Below, one piece after another: positions 12,600-24,053 of a DNA stretch of 64,000 nt. This DNA is from Narthecium ossifragum (Eukaryota; Streptophyta; Magnoliopsida; Dioscoreales; Nartheciaceae). The notes below the pieces were generated by a model. That model did no database searches, was not told the origin of the DNA, and saw only the letters and a program-made list of their open reading frames with translations. Numbering within the stretch: the first letter of the stretch is position 1; each line of letters starts with the position of its first letter. The stretch spans positions 22,620,492 through 22,684,491 of the forward strand of contig OY986971.1 in the NCBI GenBank assembly GCA_963920575.1. The letters run 5' to 3'. The translations under genes were made by a program, and so were the position numbers.

Positions 12600-13206
12600 A
12601 CATGTACGCTCCGAGCTTCAAGAGCCTAAACTGATAGCCTGAATAAAGTACTCCACACTTTGCGAGTCTTCCCACCCATATATGAGTATAGACTTTACAT
12701 AAAGAAATTTTATACTCAAATTTTCCTTCTCAAAAAAAAAAGGAGAGAAGAAAGAAAGAGAAAAAAAATGGAGAGCATCACACACATACATGGTACGGGT
12801 AGCTTGCATGAACATGGGAAATGCCTATACCTATGTAGATAGGTAAGCATATCTCATGGTTCCCTTTTGCATGTAAAGCATGAAATCTATTTATGCATGC
12901 ATGGGTAATAAGCAAGCGTGCATCCTTGCCTATGTGCGGATAGCTTAGGGAGGTGCCTGCACATATATGGGCAAGCAAACAAGAAAGCATGCATCTCTTC
13001 TGATCACATTCCAAAAAATGACAAGGATACATTCTTGTCTCTTGCAATCACATTCCGAAAAAATGAAATCCAAAAAATGTGGGTTTTAGGAATTTCCTGG
13101 TATATACCATAAATTCAACTCATAAGCATCAATCATGCACAAATTTTGGTCAAAAGTATAAGTTCGGCACATCCGACATTGATAAGAAAAGAAACAATTA
13201 AATGTA
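12600..13206. other. Tat 3' region between integrase and antisense gene, no gene seen
   Basis: AT-rich with A- and GA-runs near 12730-12770. No convincing reading frame. It would hold the 3' end or terminator of the antisense transcript and part of the sense transcript's untranslated region. Confidence 0.5.
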
Positions 13207-14664
13207 TCATGGATTCTGGGATCTCCATGGGTTTAAAGCATTATAAAGTCTGGCTAATTCGGTCTGAAGCTCGTACGCCTTGCTCATCGCCAGAATAATG
13301 TCTCGAGAAGTTAGTACCTCCTGGTGCTTCCGCTCCATCCCTTCAATTGTAGATGTCAAAGCGGCTTTCTTCTCCTCAAGAGCGGTACTCTCCTCCGTCA
13401 TATGCTTCAGGGCATGTTCTTCTACTTGCAATTGAACTCCGAGACCGCCCATCAGTTCCCCCTGAAGTCGCTGTCATTCAAGAGCACGTAGGAGATTTCC
13501 TGTGACGACCATGCTCTCGGACTTGGCTGCGTCAGCTTTCTCAAGATATATGGATGCATTGGCGTCATTTGCCTGTAATAAATCCCTTTCCTGGCGAAGT
13601 TCCGTATCGCAGGAAGTTATTTGTGACAGAAGTAATTGCAAGACATTTCTTAGAGAAGATGAGCCGAACTCCTGACTAGGCAATGCCGCAAGCAGGCGTT
13701 TGATGTGTTGCTCTAGCCCCTTAAAGTCTTGAGATACGGCCGGGTCTGGCAGATAAAGTGACACCAGTCGCTTTTCGAGCTCCGCGTAGAAATTGACGAC
13801 CTGCTCATCCAAAGTAACAAGCTTGGGCGAAACAGCTGGCACGAAAGAAGCATCAACACCCACGCCGTCCAAAGCAGTCATTACTTCATTAAGAACGGGG
13901 GTGGCCACAGTCTCCCCAGGGATCACCACATGGGACGCGCCAAGTATTGTGTCACTGTAAGGAGAAATATCTTCATTCGTCGCTTCCTCAATAAAAACGT
14001 CTTCAGATTCAAGAACAGAACCTACGAAACCAGGCATGGAGTACGCGCTGGACGCTTCGAAGCCCATGGGGACTGCCGTTTCTTCAACAGCGACATCGTC
14101 AGTCACCGCCTCTTCAAAGGCAACATCCCGAGAAGCTGTCTCTTTAGCAGCACCATCTTCGTGCCCAGGCGCGTCACCAGTTGGGGTCGCCAGTTCGTCC
14201 TCAGCCTCAACAGTAGTCTCCCTGGAAGCAAGCACTTTAGGAGAATCATACACCATCTTATCATCGACAGCAACAATTTCTCCATCGAAATCTCCTACTT
14301 CGTCTTCAAATTGGAGTGTTCTTGCGGCAGTCTTGACAGGAGCAGGGGGGATACCTTTGAGAGCACCTATCACCTCCGACGAAGCAAGATCCACTGGAGG
14401 ACCTGCGTGAACCCCCTGGGCAAGATCAACCTTGCGCCGTTTTCTTTTGGCACCTTTAGAAGGCCCTATGGCTGGAAGAGCAATGACCACTTGCTCCTTC
14501 AGAGAAGCTGGGTGATCCAAGGAAGAACCAGTACTCGGATTCAAGACCCTTCGCGCCGGCTGGCCTGGAGAAGGATCATCGCTGGGATGGGAGGCTTTCC
14601 GTTTCTTGACTGTTTGACGAGAGTGAGCTGTTTTCTCTTGGGAAGAAGGCTTGCTGGCAGCACT
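13207..14664 (-). pseudogene. Antisense gene exon 2: basic, acidic and coiled-coil protein
   Basis: Begins at a good splice acceptor (TTCTATTCCCCTCAG on the minus strand, AG at 14666-14665) and runs in frame to 13207. The exon starts SAASKPSSQEKTAHSRQ, has a basic cluster KGAKRKRRK that could be a nuclear signal, a long Glu/Asp/Val-rich middle, and heptad-like C-terminal stretches (ELEKRLVSLYLPD; ALKHMTEESTALEEKKAAL). One TGA at 13474-13476 interrupts it, with the same frame continuing for about 88 codons. It is the partner exon of the plant mobile domain exon upstream; the junction is phase 0. No enzyme motif is visible. Confidence 0.65.
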
Positions 14665-15639
14665 CTGAGGGGAATAGAAAGCAAAGATACGAGATCAAGA
14701 AAGCCCAAACGGAGTGCAAGAAGATGAAAAAAAAAGGGAATTAAGCTGAGAAGGAAATGGGGTGCAACGAGAGACTTCCCCACCTCTGTTTTTTTCCTCC
14801 CTCTTAGCTTTCTTCCCATTGCCGTCTCCTGTTGTTCCTCTCCACCGTTCTTACGTACCTGTCAGTGAACCCATACACAGAGCATGACGAAGGAGAAGAA
14901 GTGCATGCATGCAGTTAAGTGTGTAAAGTCAGCAACATTACAGTCATTTGGCAGATTAAGATCGAACAAAACCACTGTTGCTTGGCAGAAAAGTGCAAGC
15001 ACCATGGGTTGCTCGGTGAACCCATGAACAGAGCAAAAAAAAAAAAAGGAGAATCAAAAGGGTGTATGCTTGGCACGACGGAGAAGAAGGAGAGCATGCG
15101 AGCCAATATACAAAGTTAGCGACATCACAGTTAGTTGGCGGATCAAGATCGACGACACTGCCATTGCTTGACAATTTTTACAAGCAACTATGGTTGCTCG
15201 ACGAACCCATGAACAGAGCATGTATATATATATACAAAAAGGAGGAATTAACAGAGAGTGCATGCTCAGCACAGCGAAGGAGAAGAAGAGTGTGCAAACG
15301 AATAAGTGAAGACAGCAACATCCCAATGTTTGGCAAACAAAAACAAAAAAAAAATCAGCCGACACCATGGGTTGCTCAGTGAGCCCATGACCAGAACATA
15401 CCCATCCATTTGTTTGTTAAGAAAAAAAAAAGAGACAAAGAAAGAAGAGAATGACTACATACGAGGCATATAAAAAAGAATAGAGAACATGCTCAGCAGG
15501 TTTGTAGCAAGTTCTACCAATGGCAGATATGGGTACAACTCCATCAGGGAGAGCATATGCTGGCAGCGGTATCAAATAAGGAGACAAGGATCAAAAAAAA
15601 AGAAGAAGAAGAAAGAGAAAAAATTGAAAAAGATGGTAC
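14665..15639 (-). other. Predicted intron of the antisense gene
   Basis: Minus-strand donor ...CCGAGAG/GTACCATC (GT at 15639-15638) and acceptor ...CCCCTCAG (AG at 14666-14665). The flanking exons are both in phase 0. The intron contains the tandem repeats at 14862-15425. No RNA evidence is available. Confidence 0.5.
14862..15425. repeat. Tandem repeat, about 170-190 bp period, four diverged copies
   Basis: Each unit contains GAACCCATGAACAGAGCA or a close variant (near 14868, 15018, 15204 and 15382), followed by an A-rich run, a CACGACGGAGAAGAAG-like block, then a CAGCAACATCACAGT-like block. Length changes sit mainly in the A-runs. Tandem repeats in the 3' region of Tat/Ogre elements are known. 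Here they fall inside the predicted antisense intron. Confidence 0.75.
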
Positions 15640-17477
15640 CTCTCGGATGGTCGCTGTCTTCTTCGAATTAGGGAAAATGTTTCAGCTTTGCCTCAGATCT
15701 TTCCCGAAAATGGCTCAGAAGGTCCGCTTAGATTTTTCGAGAGCATCGATCCTGTTAGATGTTTCCTCGGCATTTGCGCCACGTATGGATTCCCAGTAGT
15801 CAGAAATAATAACACTGCGATAGGAAAGGGCCTGCCTCTCCTCAAGTGACAACAAGCTATAGAGATCCCCACGGCGTAACATCGGCACCGTTTCAGTAAA
15901 AAAGCTGCGTGTCTGCTCCACCCACCACATCGTCCAAGAATGGGAAAGTCTCCCAACCCGGTCATCGAGGGGAATCATGAACTTCTTTCCCGCATCTATC
16001 CGCATCAAATGATCCCAATGCGCAGTATGACCCCATAGCGATGCTCCTCCAAAGGATGTCGCAGACCCACTTTGGGGACACCCTGGTCAAGTCCAAACTC
16101 TCGTGCAGAGCGGTGGGGGTTGTAAGGCTCAGAATACATCACCGAAGTTGCAGAAACCAGCCTCAAGGGGAGCATTCCTCGACGTATAGAGATGGCAAAG
16201 CGCTCAGCCTTGCGAGAGTTAAAACCCTTCACAACATGCCACTCTGCGTCCTGTACTCCCCACAGAAACGGCCTAAGAAAGAAATTCCCCTTGATGTCGA
16301 GTTGGCTTCTGGCATCCGAAGCGGAGAAACTTCTGGGAATACGAAACATCAGGTGTTTCAAATCCGGCATGCTGGCCTTCCCACATTCGATATCTGGAAG
16401 CTCCCATAGTGGACTTATGCTGCCCAGGTAGACCCCTCGGAGATATCGGTATGCCCAACCCATCAGCAGATGAATAGGCCAACTCGTGCTCGCAAAGCCA
16501 GGTCCGACAGGGTGGAAACTCATTACTCTCAAACCCCTGTACAGGGAACACAATGCCGCCGGGGCCAATGAATACGCTCGTCCCATGGCCATCAAACTAG
16601 CTGGAACAAAGACCCCCGGGCGAATGCAAGGTTCTGAATTTGGAACAGCAAAGTAACATATCCAAATAGAAAGAAAACCTGCCGTGTACACTTTGTCATC
16701 AAAAGCCGTGCGTGGACTGAAGCCCTCACCCTTGTAAAAGTGTTGCACCCATTCTCTAAAAGAGACCTTGTCTCGACCTTCAGCTAATTCTTCCCATATC
16801 TTCAGGAGATGGTATGCCGCAGAAGGATAAAGGGGCACATCTGCATTGCCTTTTCCACTGGCCGGCACGCTCTTCTCATCAGAAAGGTACTCGTCATACA
16901 TGTCTCCTATGATAGAAAAGCCGCCAAGATGAAACATGTCCGAGAGAGACACCGTCATCTCTCCATGTTGAAACACGAATGTATTCATCTCTGGGTTCCA
17001 CCTTTCCACCAAGCTGCGAAAGAGATGCTCGTCGATGGGGTACCGGCCCAATGAACAAAAAATTGCACCATAGATCCCCGACTTGCGGAAATTCGTAGAC
17101 TTTGTCTTCATAACATCCCGACCCCATCCAAGGTATCCAGCAGAAGGTTCATAAAGTCGGTGCTTGTAGTTCGCCCAATCCAGTCCTTCAAAGATAAGTC
17201 GATTGGCGAGACATGAAAGCGGCATTGGCGTGAGACCGGTCGCTATTGGTGAAAGCAACACGGCCGCAAAACGGAGCCATTTAGTGTCCTGAAAAACATC
17301 CCACTGCTCAATCCTTCCTTCAGCGACGTCACAAGGTTTGGTATACGACTCCTCGCTCTCGCTCTTGACGACGAATATCTTCGAGCGAGCCAACTGCCTC
17401 AAAGGGGTATGCGCTTCAACGTCTTTTGAAGATGAGCTTGACATTTTGCTGAAGAGGAGGAGAGGAAAATAAAACAA
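15640..17477 (-). pseudogene. Antisense gene exon 1: plant mobile domain (PMD) protein
   Basis: About 490 codons open from 17477; the likelier start is the second Met (MSSSSSKDVEAH). Around residues 165-185 it has RWNPEMNTFVFQHGEMTVSL followed by a short D-x-x-x-L-G-G-F-S-I-x-G stretch, the hallmark of the plant mobile domain (also called aminotransferase-like). The domain continues to a one-base frameshift near 16030, after which AHWDHLMRIDAGKKFMIPLD carries on. Two in-frame TGA codons (15715-15717, 15682-15684) precede a splice donor. PMD proteins are found both as host silencing and development factors and inside transposons. This copy lies antisense in a retrotransposon and is broken. Confidence 0.8.
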
Positions 17478-18411
17478 TCAGCATATATCAACACACATGG
17501 CACAGAAGAAAAGAAAGAGAAAAAATAAACAGGCAAGCAAAGCACAAAGAAGCAGAGAAAAGAGATGAGTTCGAGTAAAAAAGCACTCCTCTGCGAGCTC
17601 GGCATCAAGTCACACCCTCTGCTCCTGGTTTCCGCCACCAAAGCTTGGTTGGAGACCTTTAGCATGTTGGCGCCGGCTTCCCTTCTTTCAGCCCATGACT
17701 CCTGCAAGCATGCCGTTCGCCATGAACCCATTACGCCAGACTTGCTGCTCCCGCTGTGCCGGACCTACTCGGACCCTGCACCGTTTCAGCACCCTCATCG
17801 TCCCAAACGAATGGCACCATGCCACTCCGGCTCAACACCAGGTGCTGCCATGACGAAGAACCAGTGACCTCGACGTTGGACTTGCAAGGAGCAAAGAAAA
17901 GAACAGGCCGATGGAAGAGACGCCATGCCCGGCCATGCTTCAAAGACTGCTGGTTGTTTCTGGCCAGCAAGGGCCAAACAAGGTTTCGAAAGAAGATGAA
18001 ACCCATACTTGGCGTTGAAAAAGGACAACAGCCAGACAAAAAAAAAAAAGGAGAAGGAAAGAATACAGCGACATACATGCGAAGAAGAGAAGAAAAAGTT
18101 GTAGAGAATAAAGATTGGAGAAGAGGAAAGGAACCTAACAAAGTTTTAGATCTCCTCTACATCCTGCAAAATCTTGAGGAAGGGATGGGATCCAGTATTC
18201 CTCCGGCAAAAGCCCTTGAAAAAAAAAATAATAAATAAATAACATATATGCCTAAACCCTAGGGCATTATACATGGGGACACATAGAGGGATGGAAGAAA
18301 TCCTTCCTTTCTGAGAATGCTTGGCCATGTTTATACATGCATAGCCAACTAAAAAAAAAAAAAAAAAAGGGACATGTCTGCTTGTTTTCTCAAGTAAAAA
18401 AAAAGGGGGAA
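17478..18411. other. Tat 3' region upstream of the antisense gene
   Basis: No convincing protein on either strand. It would contain the promoter and leader of the antisense gene. A-runs occur at 18038-18050 and 18349-18368 and split otherwise open frames. Confidence 0.45.
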
Positions 18412-18641
18412 GAACAACATGCAAATATGCTCTGCTCATGCAGGTATACATGGCATGAGTATCTTCGAGTCCTGCGCGTTCAAGTTACAAATTTCGCGCG
18501 CAGGCCTCAAAATCAAAAGAAAAGAAGAAGAAGAAGAAGAAGAACACGCAAATATGCTCTGCTCATACAGGTATACAGGACATGGGTATTTTTTTCGAGT
18601 CCTACGCGTTCAAGTTACAAATTTCACGCGCAGGCCTCGAG
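18412..18641 (+). repeat. Direct duplication next to the Tat polypurine tract
   Basis: Two copies of about 100 bp (18412-18508 and 18541-18641) share CAAATATGCTCTGCTCAT, GGTATACA and CGCGCAGGCCTC. They are separated by a GAA-rich run. Only the second copy goes on into GAGGGGGCATC and the LTR. Confidence 0.8.
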
Positions 18642-18649
18642 GGGGCATC
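18639..18649 (+). other. Tat polypurine tract
   Basis: GAGGGGGCATC directly precedes the right LTR start TGTTGACATC. Plus-strand DNA synthesis of the element would be primed here. Confidence 0.75.
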
Positions 18650-20621
18650 TGTTGACATCAATTTTGGCTAGGCCAAAAGGCCGCAGTAACCACAGTTTGT
18701 TTGAGCCAAAATAACATCAGATAGACTCAAGCAAGCTTAGAACATATTTGAAATGTCCGATAAATGCTTGTCCAAACTTCGATGGCATCCAAGGGCATTT
18801 GGGTAATTTCACCCGCCTAAGGGCGTATTGGGAATTTGGGCCAAAATACAGGCCTGGACTCCCCATTACATTCTACAACAACCTAAATAAGCCATATGGA
18901 CGCAGGGGTATTCTAGTAATTTTACTGAAACCTCTAGCCCCCAGGGGTATTTTGGTCAATTCACACCCTCAAGGTATAATTGTCTGAAAATTAACCATTC
19001 CACCCTCAAAATATTTTGGTCTGACATATATGACCACTGAGGATGTTTTGGTAAAATCCCGGTAAATATTCAGAATTCAGATAAATATTCTGTACGGGAG
19101 AAAATATTCACATATGATTTATCAAATCTAGACAAATATTTAAATAACAATGGACATGAGAAATATTCAAAATCGAGATTCGAACAGCACTTTCGAATTT
19201 CAAAAGATAAATCCGCCAAAACAAAATCAGCAGATCTCCAAATGGGCTACATATACGTCCATACCATATAAATAAATAAAAAGAAATATGAAATCAGCAT
19301 TACCCGTCCATACCATATATATAAAAAAAATATAAAATCAGCATCCCATTGATCCCGTTGTAGCTATCCTTATATGAAAGGATGAGCATTCTTAAGGGCA
19401 ATCAGCACCCTTTGATTAAGGGATCCATGATCCCATTCCATACAAAGAGATAGGCCTCTCGTGCCTATAAATAGAGGAGTATGGCCTTGAGAAAAGGCTG
19501 GTCGAAGCTGGGGTGAAGAACGCCGGGAGGCTGATGCAAGACGCGTCGAAGACCGGTGGAAGATCACGTCGAAGCTTGGCTCAAGGCTGTTGAAGAGGCT
19601 GAAGAGGTCGGAGTTGGGTCTGAGCTGGGTTCTGAACGGTCTGAAGAATGGCGAAGAGAACGGGCTGAAGACTGTCAAGGAAGCTGAAGAAGAAGCCGGT
19701 TGAAGAAATTGAAGAAGAAGTGAAAGAAGAAACTGAAGAAGAGGCTTGAAGACGAAGAGGTTCTGGTGACGTTCCAAAGTTGCGCATCACCAGACAACAT
19801 AGATCCAGCCTACACAGCCGGAACCCATTGAGACGCTCGCGTCTGCGGGTCGACGTTGTAGGAGGCTCGTCGATCCTGCGGCTCAAGCTTCACTCTCTTG
19901 CTCGTCACCAGCGGCTTAGACCTCCAGCAAAGTGGCTCTAGCTTGATTCCTCGCCAGCGACGGAGATCGAGCCAAGGCTCTTTCTCTCCCGGCGGCTTTG
20001 AAGACAAGCTCCACTCCCCTGTTTTTGTTCTCTGTTCCAGCCGGTGCTTCTCCATCTCCCTGGTGATCTCGCGGCGCAAGAACGCCAACCCATTCTGAAG
20101 AGGGACAGCCACCATCATCGTTCCGGCGACAGAGGTTCCAGCCGCTCGCCGCACGTCTTCCGTTCCAACCAGCGCTCCCCTGTTCTAGCCGGTTCTAGGC
20201 TTCTCATCTCCAAGCCGGCTTCATCAAACCCAGCAGCTACTCCTCCCACAACAAACGGAGGTCAGATCTTGTTGGACGGCGTTCTCAAACGTTTGGACAG
20301 CAAGGCTCCCAAAGCCAGCGGATTCGAAGCCCCTGGTGATAAAATGGCATGCATGGCAATAAAGGTGGCGGTTTAATACCTCACCTCACTTTTTTTCTTC
20401 TTTTTTTTTTCTTTCTTCTTCTTCGTTTGTTATAAGAAATGTTTATTTTATTCGATCTAGAATCGGAGGTATTCCCTACGGGGATGTAAATGATGGATCT
20501 GCCGATTTGGCGATCCAGGGGTGTGGTACCTGCAATTTCCTGATATGAAATTAAAATATGATTTGCTCGGAAATAAAATAGAGATCTCGTCCCAACGAGA
20601 TCGAAATTTTATCCACGAACA
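18650..20621 (+). repeat. Tat 3' LTR
   Basis: 1972 bp, TGTTGACATC to CCACGAACA, with the canonical TG...CA ends. It aligns with 2378-4339 throughout. Differences are scattered single bases and a few small indels, for example extra bases after 18788 and an extra GAA near 19715. High similarity implies a young insertion compared with the Athila host. Confidence 0.93.
19466..19473 (+). promoter_or_regulatory. TATA box of Tat 3' LTR
   Basis: TATAAATA, same context as in the left LTR. It could drive read-out into Athila sequence on the plus strand, antisense to Athila gag-pol. Confidence 0.6.
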
Positions 20622-20626
20622 GCCCT
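20622..20626. repeat. Target-site duplication GCCCT, right copy
   Basis: Matches 2373-2377. It lies inside the Athila reverse transcriptase codons V-D-R-A. Confidence 0.93.
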
Positions 20627-20674
20627 GTCAACTTCAATAACTTTACTGGAGATAGCATGTTCTAAAACAATACC

Positions 20675-22864
20675 TTACCTTACCATGAAGTGACTCTTCT
20701 CCCAGCTCAATGTCAAATTAGTCTCCTCACAACTCTTAAGCACCAATGTTAGATGTTCAAGACAATTATCAAAAGAATTCCCAAAGACAGAAAAATCATC
20801 CATAAATACCTCGACAAACCTTTCTATCATGTCAGAAAAAATTGATATCATGCATCTTTGAAAAGTTGCAGGTGCGTTACATAATCCAAATGGCATCCGT
20901 CTATACGCAAATGTTCCAAAGGGACATGTGAATGTAGTCTTCTCTTGGTCCTCCGGGGCGATGGCTATTTGATTATAACCTGAAAATCCATCATGAAAAC
21001 AATAAAACGCATGGCCAGCTAAACGTTCAAGTATTTGATCGATAAAAGGTAAGGGAAAGTGGTCCTTTTTAGTCGCCGCATTAAGCTTGCGGTAATCGAT
21101 GCAAACCCGCCATCCAGTTGTCATCCTCGTAGGTATAAGCTCATTGTTCTCATTCTTCACAATTGTTATTCCTGATTTCTTAGGGACCACATGAACTGGA
21201 CTTACCCAATTGCTGTCAAAAATAGGATATATAACACCAACATCAAGTAATTTAAGAACCTCTGCCCGAACAACTTCTTTCATGTTTGGATTAAGGCGAC
21301 GCTGGGCATCCCTTATAGGCTTGGCGTCCTCTTCCAAAATAATGCGATGCATGCACATAGTAGGACTTACTCCTTTAATATCTGCAATTGTCCAGCCTAT
21401 TGCAGTTTTATGCTCTTTAAGAACTCTCAATAATTTTTCCTCTTCCAATGGAGTAATATCAGAAGCAATAATAACAGGAAGGGTTTCATTATCACCAAGA
21501 TATGCATACTTCAGATTACTAGGAAGAGGTTTTAACTCAAGCTTTGGTGGAGATACTATTGATGAAATCATTTTAGAATGAGAGGTTTCAAGCACTTCTA
21601 ACCGAAATCCACCAGGGGGGTACGGCTGCACTGCCTCAAGGGCTGATGTGACCTCCTCTATTCCATCATAGTTGTGCGCGTCATCCTTTTTCATCATCAA
21701 TGCCGCTTCCAATGCAGTTTTAACTTGCTCCTGTCTGAAATTAGAAAACACCATTGAATCTAATACATCTATTGAGAAACAATCAAAAGAATTTGAGGGA
21801 TATGACATAGATTCGAATACTTTAAATTCAACAGTTTCACCTAAGACTATCATGCTTAGCTTGCCATCCTGCACATTAATCATAGTCTTTATTGTAGCCA
21901 TAAATGGACGTCCAAGCAAAATTGGTAAATTTCTATCATGCAAGGGTGCATCATCCATTTCCAATATCACAAAATCAGCAGGGATAATTAGCTTATCAAC
22001 TTGTACTAAAATGTCTTCTACAATGCCTAACGGATATTTAATTGAACGATCTGCAAGTTGTAAAGACATCATAGTAGGTTTTAATTCACCAACACCTAAC
22101 TGACGGAACACAGAGTAAGGCATCAAATTAACACTGGCTCCTAAGTCCAGCATTGCCTCCCCAATTTTTGTATCACCAACAGTAATACTAATGTTAAAAC
22201 TCCCTGGATCCTTAAACTTGGGTGGAACCTTCCTCTGAAGCACTGCACTTACTGTCTTTGAAACCATTACCTTTTCATACGGTTCATACTTACGCTTATA
22301 CGTACTTAATTCCTTGAAGAACTTTGGAAATGCTGGCATGTTCCTGATCACATCAAGCAGTGGGAAGTTCACATTAACTTTAGATAAAATATCATAAATT
22401 TCAGAATAAGACTTATCCATTTTGGCTTTCTTCAGGCGGCCTGGAAACGGAATCGGTGGTACATATGGTGCAGGGATGTTGTGATGCACCTCCGGGACTG
22501 CATCCGCTTTCTTTTCATACTCAGACGTAGATGTGGCCATTGATGGCCTTTTTGAGGGTTCCTCCTTTTTAACTTTCTCACTTTCATCATCATAACACTC
22601 ATCAATAACTTCAGCATTAATCTTATTCTCAATTATCTTACCTGAACGAAGAACTGTGACCGCTTTTGCTTGCTCAGGTTGGCTCGGAAATTTGCCTGAA
22701 ACATGGGCTCTTACAACATCAGCCAGTTGTCCCACTTGAACTTCCAACTTCCCAACGGATGCTGCAACATTCTTCAGTACCGCATCATGTTGAGCAATGG
22801 TCGAATCTTGTTTTTCCATCTTTGAGTCTATTTTTTGCATAAAAGCCAACATAGTCGCTTCCAA
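20675..22864 (-). pseudogene. Athila protease and reverse transcriptase
   Basis: 730-codon open frame in the same frame as gag. It begins with a coiled gag tail (QVGQLADVV, LRSGKIIEN). The protease has MLDLGASVNLMPYSVFRQLG (D-L-G as in Athila) and LLGRPFMATIKTMINV. The reverse transcriptase has WRVCIDYRKLNAATKKDHFP, CFHDGFSGYNQIAIAPED (His where Leu is usual), MPFGLCNAPATFQRCM and active site VFMDDFSVFG. A stop at 20675-20677 ends it in the thumb; the same frame then continues about 16 codons to the Tat insertion. Confidence 0.92.
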
Positions 22865-22963
22865 AGACGACTAAACAGGTGGGTTAGACTGGTTAGTAGT
22901 AGGCATACTAGCATTAGCCGTATTTTTCCATGAAAAATTTGGATGCTCTCTCCAACCAGGATT

Positions 22964-24004
22964 CTAAGTATTTGCATAAGGATCAAATCTAGGTGTTGGG
23001 TTATAAGCATTCATCAAATTAGCTTGTTCTTGCACATATTCAGGAAATTCACTACCATAAGGACATGAATCAAACCTATGACCAACAATATTGCAAATTG
23101 AGCAAGCCTCAACCGGTTTGGCGTGTGTGGACATCATAGCGTCCATCTTCTTGTTGAGGGCTACGATTTGCCTTGCCATGTCATCGTTCTGGTTAAGCTC
23201 ATAGATGCCTCTCGCCTTATTCCTCGTGTCTCTCGGCTGCGAGTTTGATCCTAGCATCTCATAAATTTCATATGCCTCTGGTGGTGTCCTTTTGAACATC
23301 GCTCCACCTGCAGCATTATCTGCCATAGTCTGATAAGAAAGATTTAGTCCATCATAGAAATATTGCATCTGATTTTCTAAAGAATAATTATGATGTGGAC
23401 ATTGCATCAAAAGCATCTTAAATCTATCCCATACTTCGTAGAATGGTTCTCCATCAGATTGCTGAAAATTTGAAATTTGCCTTCTTAAGTTAGTAGTCAT
23501 AGCATGAGAATAAAATTTGCTAACAAACTTGTTATAAATTGCATCCCAAGTAGTTAGTGATCCAGGAGGCAACGACATCAACCATCTTTTCGCTTTATCC
23601 TTCAAGGTGTAAGGAAAACATCGCATCCTCAGTTGATCTTCAGTAATGCCACCTAGAGGAAAAGTCTGAATAGTAGCATAATAATCTTTCACAAACGTTT
23701 GTGCATCTTCAGAAGGTAAACCATGAAATTCAGGAAGCATAGAAAAATGTAGATTTTTAAGTTCATAATTCCTAGCCTCTGCAGGTAAGGCAATGCACGA
23801 AGGTGAGGTAGAAACAGTAGGCCTCGCGTACTCCTCCAAAGGACGTAAATTGTTATTAAGCTCCATCTCCTCTTGTTCCTCCTCTTGAACTCCTAGATCC
23901 GATGTGGACAGGCTGTCTTTGTTAGATCTTTTCTTCCAACCAATTTGATCTACTTTATTATTCAAGGGAAACAACTTTTCTTTCCGTGATCGGCGACCTT
24001 GCAT
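22964..24004 (-). pseudogene. Athila gag
   Basis: 346 codons from MQGRRSRKEKLFPL. Gag core: LHFSMLPEFHGLPSEDAQTF, KDKAKRWLMSLPPGSLTTWD, KFYSHAMTTNLRRQI. A zinc knuckle is seen as CSICNIVGHRFDSC. The stop at 22964 lies where relatives read NTYNPGW, so a Tyr codon probably became a stop. A second in-frame stop lies at about 22872. After both, the frame continues into protease, so this was a single gag-pol frame. Confidence 0.9.
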
Positions 24005-24030
24005 TCACTACTAATAAACTCTAATCAAAT

Positions 24031-24047
24031 CCCCGGCAACGGCGCCA
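24031..24047 (-). other. Athila primer binding site
   Basis: On the minus strand TGGCGCCGTTGCCGGGG, six bases inside the LTR edge. This is the common plant gypsy primer site complementary to a tRNA 3' end, usually assigned to tRNA-Asp. Confidence 0.88.
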
Positions 24048-24053
24048 AAAACT

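Larger units (their letters stand above)
2378..20621 (+). mobile_element. 18.2-kb Tat/Ogre-type Ty3/gypsy retrotransposon with antisense gene
   Basis: Complete element: LTR, primer site, extra ORF1, gag, protease, reverse transcriptase, RNase H, a second RNase H, integrase, a long 3' region with an antisense spliced gene, polypurine tract, LTR. Both ends carry GCCCT. The second RNase H after the usual one and the ORF upstream of gag are known marks of the Tat/Ogre group. Three in-frame TAG stops (6609, 10478, 11766) and several frameshifts disable the proteins, yet the LTRs are still very similar. It may have been copied using proteins from a relative. Confidence 0.93.

Noticed and set aside
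12660..13112. Short frames between Tat integrase and the antisense gene
   Set aside because: AT-rich, no motif. They begin in A-runs.
13930..14727. 265-codon plus-strand frame opposite antisense exon 2
   Set aside because: No recognisable domain. It mirrors the acidic/coiled-coil exon on the other strand, which has a splice acceptor and coherent features.
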